Source of the DNA: Cytophagales bacterium
Lineage (GTDB): Bacteria > Bacteroidota > Bacteroidia > Cytophagales > Cyclobacteriaceae
NCBI GenBank assembly: GCA_029262935.1
Contig: JAJCYK010000348.1
Span: 1-14,187, forward strand
Direction: 5' to 3'
Length of the DNA stretch: 14,187 nt
Part shown: in pieces, positions 9,501 through 14,187 of the stretch
How the letters are laid out: each line of letters opens with the position of its first letter
Numbering within the stretch: position 1 is the stretch's first letter
Notes under the pieces: model-generated
The model's database searches: none
What the model saw: the letters and a program-made list of their open reading frames with translations, nothing else
Told to the model about the DNA's origin: nothing
Made by a program: the position numbers and the translations under genes

Positions 9501-9585
9501 CAGAAACTGTCCTGGACTGTGCCAGGGCCGTATTCCCTATGAAAAGCGCCATAATACCAATTAAAATTAGTAGTCGTTTTTTCAT
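6559..9585 (-). CDS. SusC/RagA-type TonB-dependent outer-membrane transporter (first complete pair)
   Basis: This 1008-residue protein is a canonical SusC. The signal peptide covers about 1-22 (cleavage ALA/QS). A carboxypeptidase-D regulatory-like domain spans 24-102 (VSGKVISVEDGSSLPAVNV, VTDADGNYRLQV). The linker SEVVVVGYGTQ (105-115) is the family hallmark, and the plug spans about 115-245 with LQGRTAGVFI, MRVRGSSSV, LFVVDGIPI and the near-invariant VLKDASAAAIYGSRAANGV (218-236). The remainder is beta-barrel with many alternating aromatic segments and a C-terminal Phe (GVKLGF). It lacks an STN domain. It overlaps the SusD gene by one base. The gap to the upstream beta-propeller gene is 201 bases with no clear terminator, so read-through from that gene is possible. 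Ligand specificity cannot be read from the sequence. Confidence 0.97.
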   Translation of the reverse strand: MKKRLLILIGIMALFIGNTALAQSRTVSGKVISVEDGSSLPAVNVILKGTTTGSVTDADGNYRLQVPQDGGTLIYSFIGLLTQEVVIGNQSVIDVQMTADITELSEVVVVGYGTQIKRDLTGNIAKVSGKDIESIPLNSIESTLQGRTAGVFIQQGSGKPGQAVKMRVRGSSSVTASNQPLFVVDGIPITSQNVSITNNQPTNPLADLNFNDVESIEVLKDASAAAIYGSRAANGVVIITTKTGKSGKTKFNIDLSTGISRPANKRDFLNGPQYNQLFDEAYANSLEDFGFEPAEIFGLANLESLKDAAIPGWRDNNDTDWQDLAFQDGKVSQISMNASGGTDKTRFYVGGTYSNQEGILIGNDFERLSGRLNLDHSVSDKLTFGVSMGLSRTQNGRVSNDNAFATPLQLIALPPVQPQFDPETGRLFTGTVYYNGLIQNRDATGETVVFRNISNVYANLEIIPGLTFTSKFGIDLLDQNEDNFQGRETQDGAPAGQGELRSVRVVNYTIDNYMTYSATLGDQHDLQVVGGISFQESDQDIVSIQARGFPNDDLKTIFSAADTESFSGIGTTFSYLSYFARANYKFNNKYLFTVSGRVDGSSRFGEDNRYGFFPAVSAGWIISEESFITGGPLSFLKLRASYGLTGNSEIGNFDALGLFQGTSYSGISGLRPTSVSSPDLKWETTAQLDIGIDFGIFNDRITGEIDYYFKDTDDLLLDVQVPATTGFGVVTQNVGKLENRGFEFVLNTDNLVGDFKWTTSLNFAKNTNEVTDLDGQIITSGINRAQEGQPLGVFYLVKYAGVDQTNGDALFEKGDGTGETTNDFSQAQEQFVGSPFPDWVGGITNTFSYKGIDLNFLFQFVRGNSIFNDGASFQTAGFDFFDNQSADQLRRWQNPGDVTDVPELRFLGGNGIDNSTRYLQDGDYIRLRNVTLSYQLPQDLIQRAFLTSAKIYVTGTNLLTITDYTGWDPEVNFDGTNPSNQTNNIRGGRDFYTAPQARTIIFGVKLGF

Positions 9586-9632
9586 AAAAATTTACTTTAG
9601 TGTACATAACGATAGATATGACGATCAACTTG

Positions 9633-9650
9633 AGGTCGTGTTCACGACCT
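9633..9650. promoter_or_regulatory. Perfect 8-bp-arm palindrome in the SusC leader
   Basis: AGGTCGTG (9633-9640) and CACGACCT (9643-9650) are exact reverse complements separated by TT, centred about 57 bases before the SusC start codon. It could be an operator for a dimeric regulator or an RNA hairpin in the leader. On the plus strand the arms are followed by TTTG (with the arm's own T this reads TTTTG), a weak terminator shape for an antisense transcript. On the minus strand no T run follows, so it does not look like a terminator for the sense transcript. Confidence 0.45.
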
Positions 9651-9698
9651 TTTGTAGGTGTCATTGTATGTTAAAGTTGGCTATAATTGGAGGGCATG

Positions 9699-9727
9699 GG
9701 TATCCCTTTTAAAAGGGGAAATTTGGC
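9699..9727. promoter_or_regulatory. G/C-run inverted repeat upstream of the first complete SusC
   Basis: The 14-bp perfect palindrome CCCTTTTAAAAGGG (9704-9717) is preceded by GGTAT and followed by GAAATTTGGC. GGTATCCC (9699-9706) and GGGGAAATTTGGC (9715-9727) match elements upstream of the other SusC gene at 4663-4670 and 4643-4655, but in the opposite order. Shared parts in two separate upstream regions point to one regulator. No consensus promoter was found in this 201-base gap. Confidence 0.42.
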
Positions 9728-9786
9728 GGAATTTAACTCCCCTATTATGCGTTAATGTAGAGGAAACCTAAACCTTCAGGAGGGCG

Positions 9787-12700
9787 CTATCGGGTAACTA
9801 AACTTGTCCCGCTTGGGAGTATTTGTACGGTAAATGCTTGCATCCAGAAATTGTTATTTGCTACTAGAACAGTAGGTGTTTGGGCATTACCTAATCTGAT
9901 CATGGCCATGTCTTTGGCATCATGGGGGGCGAAGAACCCGCTCTTCTCCAGGGTAACTGGCTCAAAATTTCCTTGGCTATCTCCTCGTAAATAGAGTCCC
10001 ATGAATGCGTCATTCCGAGGTGTTTCTATTTCTGCAGGATATAAATTACCTGAAGTTAGTAAGTCCAAATGACCGTCTTTGTCAAAGTCTTGAATTATTA
10101 TGTTGTTTATAGAACTCACTTGGGCTTCATTGGGCAGGGGTCGTACTTCAAAGGTTCCATCTCCTTTATTTTCCAAATACGCCGAAGCGAATGTAAACGC
10201 TTGATAAGATACTGCTTTAGAGAGGCCTTCACCATAAATTTCTTCTAAGCCTGCATCACCAAAAGCTTCGAAAGTAGGATATTTGTCAGCCAACTGCGGA
10301 ACTTGTTGAGAAGAACAAGAACGTCCTCGTAGCGGCACTTTTTCTCCATGCTCGTAGTAGCTCAATACAATATCATAGCTCCCATTGTCGTCAAAGTCAT
10401 CGTAGTACACTTCAAATGGTGATTCTAGGGAGGCCTTATATTTATAATTTAAACCAAGGTTACCCACGATCAAATCCACATCACCATCATTATCCATATC
10501 ACTGCCGTTTACCGCATAGTACCATCCCGCACTGGAGTCAAGTCCATTTTGACTGGCCTTAACAAACTTACTTTCATTCTGAATCCAAGTTGTTACCGGC
10601 ATCCACTCTCCTACCAAAGTCAAATCCACTACTTGATCACCATTTAAATCTGCCCAAACGGCATCCGTCACCAGCCCGGACTTTATTAGACCGGGTGCAA
10701 CTGACTCCGTAACATCAGTATATCTCCCACTTTGATTTTCCAATATGTAACTTCTACCGGGCAAGGGGTAACGTCCCGGATCCAACCTGCCTCCTACAAA
10801 CAGGTCCAGGTCCCCGTCATTATCATAATCAAAAGGGCGCACACATGAGCCACTTTGGGTCATCTCGGGAAGCGCATTAGTCGCTTTGGTGAAAAATCCT
10901 CTCCCGTTATTTAAATACAATCGATCCTGTAATTCTGGTGATAGGGTCTCCCATTCATTGCCTCCACTTACCACGTACAAATCCAAATCTGCATCACCGT
11001 CCACATCGAGTAATGCTGCTCCCAAGTCCTCATAGAGACTTTCTGACTGCCAAAGACTGTGATCTTGTGAAGTAAACGCGCCTTGCTTGTTTTGCATATA
11101 CATAGCCCCGGGTTGTCCTGAAGCACCCCCCACATAAAAATCCTCCAGGCCGTCACCGTTCACATCCCCTACAGCCAATCCGGGACCAAAGTTTGACATT
11201 TTATGAGGTAACAATACCTCTTTTAAATAATCATCATATTCATTTTCACGATGTCTGTGTTTGAGTTGTATCTCGTTGGTAATGTTGGCGAATATAGGAA
11301 TCGCAGCCGGCTTGGAATATCGTTTTCTGACAGCGTCAGGCTTTATTACCCACTCTTTGTTGATCTCAGGATTCACTAAAAGAGATTGTTCACCACTTTG
11401 CCAAGTGACTACCGCACTATCTAATGCCTGTGCTGAACCCAGCCCAAAGTGCAAGACATCTTCGCTTTTGGACAAAAATCCCCGGGCGTTGCTCAACTCC
11501 TGAAGTTGCCAAAACGCATTGTCTTTAAAAAGTTCTACCCTTGCTCCGTAGGCCGGGCTTCCAGAATCGGTTATTAACTTAAACCTTACAAAACTTCCCT
11601 GTCCTTGCTCTGTGCTGTTATTTCGATAGAGGTGTACCTTTTCGTCTATGTTACTCACGATCAAATCCAGGTCTCCATCGTTGTCGAAGTCGGCGTACCC
11701 AGCGCCATTACTAAGAGTAGGTTGTCCCATACCCCATTGGTCTACGCTCTTTGTAAAAGTGAGATCGCCATTGTTTTTGTAAATGAAATTTGGCAAAGGG
11801 TCAACGGGAGCCATGTTCACAAACTTCATAATATCGATCAGGTCATTGAGCTTTTTGCCTTGAGCCTTAGCTAATAATTCCAGACTGTCCAAGTTGGCGT
11901 TGTATTGCCGGTCCAAATCGCCATGGCGCATGTTTCTTTTTACCCCATTGGTCACAAATAGGTCCTTCCAACCGTCATTGTCGAAATCAGCAAACAAAGG
12001 GCCCCAACTCCAGTCTGTATTACTAACACCAGCTAAGTGCGCCAACTCCGCAAAAGTGCCGTTCCCATTGTTGGATTGTAGTGTATTGAACATGTACTGA
12101 TAATGGTATCCTTTCTTAACTCCTTTCCAGAAATCTTCAGGGTTCATGCCTCCCATATAAGTTTTGATTCTTTTATGGTCTTCTGCTACCATATCCAATA
12201 CCATAAGATCTAGGCCACCATCGTTGTTATAATCTGCAGCATCGGTACCCATGCTGAAGTTCGAAATGTGTTTTACGGATTGATTAATTTCATTTTTAAA
12301 AGTTCCATCTTGTTGATTAATGTAAAGATGGTCTGGAAGATCAAAATCATTTGCTACATAAATATCGGGGTAGCCGTCCCCGTTATAATCGCCTACAGTG
12401 GCTGATAAGCCATAGGCAAAATTTCTAGTTCCTGCATAATCCGAGATATCTTCATATAGCCCATTCGGCATAAGTTTGTAAAGCTTATCGCTATAAAGCA
12501 AGCTGGTGTGATTAAGGGGGTTAATTTTGCTGCCATTTCGATTGCCTTTGGAAGGGGGTTGGTTGATCAAATACATTTCCAAAACCCCGTCCTTATCGTA
12601 ATCCAAAAAAGTTGCCTGTACTGAAAATCCTTGGTCTGCGAGCCCCATAACTTCTGCTGATTCCACAAAAGTCATATCCCCTTGATTCATATAAAGCTTA

Positions 12701-13140
12701 TTTGCGCTTAAGTCGGATTTCCCATTGACGTTTTTGCAAATGTAAATGTCTAGATGACCGTCGTTATTTAGGTCGGCCATGGTTACTCCTTTGGACCAGG
12801 AATGATCCAGGTCTATCCCTGCTTTCTTGGTAATGTCTTCGAACTTTAGATTGCCTTTGTTCAGGTACAGACGGTCCGGCACTTGGTTGCCGGTAAAAAA
12901 CAAATCCGGCAGCCCGTCGCTGTTGATGTCACCAACGGCCACTCCTGCACCAGTAATAAACTGGTCGTTGACTAGATGATTGTCCTCCTTAGTTTCTTTG
13001 AGAGGGTTAGAAAATTTTAAGCCAGTTTGTTGTGAAGAAAGTAACGTAAACTGCTTTTCATCCGTTGGCGCCTGGTCAGCTTGCTTACTGCAACTGACTA
13101 TTAAAAATCCTACCGCCACTATCAAAAATCGAATATCCAT
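9787..13140 (-). CDS. Secreted FG-GAP/VCBS-repeat lipoprotein with central ASPIC/UnbV domain (CRTAC1-like)
   Basis: This protein has 1117 residues from the ATG at 13140. Residues 1-16 (MDIRFLIVAVGFLIVS) are a lipoprotein signal with lipobox IVSC, so Cys17 is lipidated. An upstream in-frame TTG at 13185 lies inside a terminator hairpin and would hide the signal peptide, so I reject it. Fourteen DxDxDG-type calcium loops start near residues 71, 123, 180, 251, 303, 385, 484, then 659, 712, 771, 831, 881, 915 and 1018. Examples are DINSDGLPD, DYNGDGYPD and DFDNDGDLD. Between the two sets of seven lies an ASPIC/UnbV domain (about 525-600) with SPAYGARVEL, ARGFLS, LHFGLGS and VTWQSG. Two beta-propellers joined by this domain are the natural model. 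The function in Bacteroidota is not established; its place among SusCD genes suggests surface ligand binding or scaffolding. It is probably transcribed by read-through of the terminator just upstream or from a promoter I cannot see. Confidence 0.93.
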   Translation of the reverse strand: MDIRFLIVAVGFLIVSCSKQADQAPTDEKQFTLLSSQQTGLKFSNPLKETKEDNHLVNDQFITGAGVAVGDINSDGLPDLFFTGNQVPDRLYLNKGNLKFEDITKKAGIDLDHSWSKGVTMADLNNDGHLDIYICKNVNGKSDLSANKLYMNQGDMTFVESAEVMGLADQGFSVQATFLDYDKDGVLEMYLINQPPSKGNRNGSKINPLNHTSLLYSDKLYKLMPNGLYEDISDYAGTRNFAYGLSATVGDYNGDGYPDIYVANDFDLPDHLYINQQDGTFKNEINQSVKHISNFSMGTDAADYNNDGGLDLMVLDMVAEDHKRIKTYMGGMNPEDFWKGVKKGYHYQYMFNTLQSNNGNGTFAELAHLAGVSNTDWSWGPLFADFDNDGWKDLFVTNGVKRNMRHGDLDRQYNANLDSLELLAKAQGKKLNDLIDIMKFVNMAPVDPLPNFIYKNNGDLTFTKSVDQWGMGQPTLSNGAGYADFDNDGDLDLIVSNIDEKVHLYRNNSTEQGQGSFVRFKLITDSGSPAYGARVELFKDNAFWQLQELSNARGFLSKSEDVLHFGLGSAQALDSAVVTWQSGEQSLLVNPEINKEWVIKPDAVRKRYSKPAAIPIFANITNEIQLKHRHRENEYDDYLKEVLLPHKMSNFGPGLAVGDVNGDGLEDFYVGGASGQPGAMYMQNKQGAFTSQDHSLWQSESLYEDLGAALLDVDGDADLDLYVVSGGNEWETLSPELQDRLYLNNGRGFFTKATNALPEMTQSGSCVRPFDYDNDGDLDLFVGGRLDPGRYPLPGRSYILENQSGRYTDVTESVAPGLIKSGLVTDAVWADLNGDQVVDLTLVGEWMPVTTWIQNESKFVKASQNGLDSSAGWYYAVNGSDMDNDGDVDLIVGNLGLNYKYKASLESPFEVYYDDFDDNGSYDIVLSYYEHGEKVPLRGRSCSSQQVPQLADKYPTFEAFGDAGLEEIYGEGLSKAVSYQAFTFASAYLENKGDGTFEVRPLPNEAQVSSINNIIIQDFDKDGHLDLLTSGNLYPAEIETPRNDAFMGLYLRGDSQGNFEPVTLEKSGFFAPHDAKDMAMIRLGNAQTPTVLVANNNFWMQAFTVQILPSGTSLVTR

Positions 13141-13167
13141 TCTCAGCTTTTGATTTCTAAGTATGAC

Positions 13168-13204
13168 AAAAAATGCAAAGAGCAACTAGTGTTGCTCTTT
13201 GCAT
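13168..13204 (-). terminator. Strong intrinsic terminator between the partial SusD gene and the beta-propeller gene
   Basis: A 13-bp perfect inverted repeat (13173-13185 with 13192-13204, arms ATGCAAAGAGCAA and TTGCTCTTTGCAT) has a 6-base loop. On the minus strand it runs directly into TTTTTT (13173-13168). It begins 17 bases after the stop codon of the SusD gene. Only about 27 bases separate its T run from the start codon of the next gene, so it may also act as an attenuator for that gene. Confidence 0.93.
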
Positions 13205-13221
13205 GGTTAATTGTTCAATTC

Positions 13222-14187
13222 CTATTGTCTTACTAAACCGGTAGGGTCAGCTGCTCCACCAAAATTGTAAGTTTCTAGTTCAAATACTTCTAACTCCGTG
13301 GCGGGAACTGGTAGGTGCGCAGGGGTACCTGTTTGCAAACCTCCCAGGTCGTCCAAGTCTGTAGCATCTCTACGATCTCCTATTCTACGTCGATCAAAGT
13401 AATGACCTGCAGGGCCAGTATTTAGCGTTTCTATATACCTCTCGTAAATGATCGCTCTTAATACCTCTTCGCCTGCAGAAGCTACAGGAGCTAAACCTCC
13501 TCTAGTCACTCGAGTCCCAGCGTTTACGATATCCGCAGCTGCAGATTCATTGCCTAACCTGTAGTTTGCCTCTGCTTTTAGCATGTCATTATCCGCCACC
13601 ACAAAAGCTGGCATTGGACCTACCGCGTTACCGTCACCCATATAGTCAGGCTCCGAAATGTTTCGACTGTGCTTGTAGTGGCCAAAATGCCACAGGCCTC
13701 TTTCTACTCTAAAATTATTGGTTGGAGCAAATGTAAAGTCTGAAGCTAATCTGGCATCAACAGAAGTAGCCATGGGATCTGCCAAACCATTTCCATCTTG
13801 TGGATATCTTGTCGGCATACTCGGGTCCAAGGCATTAACTAGCCTATGGTCCAAACGGGCCCAAGAACCACTTGGTCCACCTGTACCAATATGAGCATAA
13901 CGCCAATAACCGAACCAGAATGAACCGTCGGCTATAGGAGCGAAATCTTCAGTAATTCCAGCATTAGCAAAAGCCAATACTCTATTCCAATCTACTGAAT
14001 TGGTTTCCGCTTCCGTGCGTGCGCTTTGAGCCAACAAGCGTGCTGCGTAGGAATTTGCCAGACGTCCAAGTTGCTCATTTGACATGGTCAAGCCATTTAA
14101 AAAGGAGGCATCCATGGTAAAACCAGCGCTACTACCTGCAATTTGAATGGCCCTTTCCATATCAGCAATAGCAGCTGTAAGGACCTC
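13222..14187 (-). CDS. SusD/RagB-family lipoprotein, C-terminal part (start beyond the right edge)
   Basis: The frame stays open to the right edge: nine codons (EVLTAAIAD) precede the first in-window ATG at 14160, so that ATG is internal and 321 C-terminal residues are visible. The signal peptide and N-terminal third are missing. SusD features are the helix NDMLKAEANYRLGNESAAADIVNAG, the signature AIIYERYIETLNTGPAGHYFDRRRIG, and the C-terminal AHLPVPATELEV, which corresponds to the usual FPIPxxEL. The middle section is rich in Trp and Tyr (FWFGYWRYAHIG, GLWHFGHYKHSRN) and probably contributes to the ligand site. By the order seen in the other two pairs, its SusC partner should lie just upstream outside the window. 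A strong terminator follows 17 bases after the stop. The ligand is unknown. Confidence 0.92.
   Translation of the reverse strand, partial: EVLTAAIADMERAIQIAGSSAGFTMDASFLNGLTMSNEQLGRLANSYAARLLAQSARTEAETNSVDWNRVLAFANAGITEDFAPIADGSFWFGYWRYAHIGTGGPSGSWARLDHRLVNALDPSMPTRYPQDGNGLADPMATSVDARLASDFTFAPTNNFRVERGLWHFGHYKHSRNISEPDYMGDGNAVGPMPAFVVADNDMLKAEANYRLGNESAAADIVNAGTRVTRGGLAPVASAGEEVLRAIIYERYIETLNTGPAGHYFDRRRIGDRRDATDLDDLGGLQTGTPAHLPVPATELEVFELETYNFGGAADPTGLVRQ

Noticed and set aside
9455..9664. Minus-strand open frame overlapping the SusC start and leader
   Set aside because: It overlaps the SusC signal-peptide coding region in another frame, and its sequence resembles no known protein.
9704..9717. 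CCCTTTTAAAAGGG as a terminator for the beta-propeller gene
   Set aside because: As a hairpin it has only about five pairs around a tight AT loop and no T run after it on the minus strand. It fits an operator better.
13141..13185. A 15-codon N-terminal extension of the beta-propeller protein starting at TTG 13185
   Set aside because: The TTG lies within the terminator stem, and the extension would place a lipoprotein signal peptide internally. Starting at the ATG at 13140 gives a standard signal peptide and lipobox.
13222..14160. The ATG at 14160 as the true start of the SusD gene
   Set aside because: The frame continues open to the edge, and the predicted N-terminus has no signal peptide, which every SusD lipoprotein needs. 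It is an internal methionine.

Overview
The window looks like chromosomal DNA of a member of the Bacteroidota. It has moderate GC, AT-rich start regions without Shine-Dalgarno sequences, and three SusD-type lipoproteins, two of them with an adjacent SusC-type outer-membrane protein. The SusC N-termini resemble those common in environmental Cytophagales-like bacteria, but the order is an inference and cannot be fixed from this window. All genes lie on the minus strand, so transcription runs from high to low coordinates. No RNA genes, insertion sequences, CRISPR arrays or plus-strand genes were found.

Layout in the direction of transcription: (1) 14187-13222, the C-terminal 321 residues of a SusD/RagB-family lipoprotein whose start, and presumably whose SusC partner, lie beyond the right edge; it ends at a very strong intrinsic terminator (13168-13204). 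(2) 13140-9787, a 1117-residue secreted lipoprotein with 14 Ca-binding FG-GAP/VCBS loops, seven before and seven after a central ASPIC/UnbV domain (CRTAC1-like). (3) 9585-6559 and 6559-5150, a canonical SusC/SusD pair whose stop and start codons overlap as TAATG, closed by a GC-rich terminator (5091-5126). (4) A 590-base stretch without a gene (4560-5149), holding that terminator, a good candidate promoter, several G/C-run inverted repeats and a terminator-like leader hairpin. (5) 4559-1680 and 1661-261, a second, more divergent SusC/SusD pair closed by a third terminator (210-238). (6) 1-209, non-coding DNA that reuses motifs of the other upstream regions and probably lies in front of another minus-strand operon.

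By family knowledge, each SusC is a TonB-dependent outer-membrane transporter and each SusD is the surface lid that captures its ligand (oligosaccharides, peptides or other oligomers). The beta-propeller lipoprotein is probably also displayed at the surface. There is no glycoside hydrolase, lyase, peptidase, sigma/anti-sigma pair or hybrid two-component regulator here, so no substrate can be assigned. Neither SusC has an N-terminal STN signalling domain, which argues against FecI/FecR-type control of these pairs.

The least ordinary points are the symmetric 7 + ASPIC + 7 architecture of the large lipoprotein; the terminator only 33 bases in front of that gene; and a shared set of TAYCCC/GGGTA inverted repeats in all three operon-upstream regions, which suggests one common regulator.
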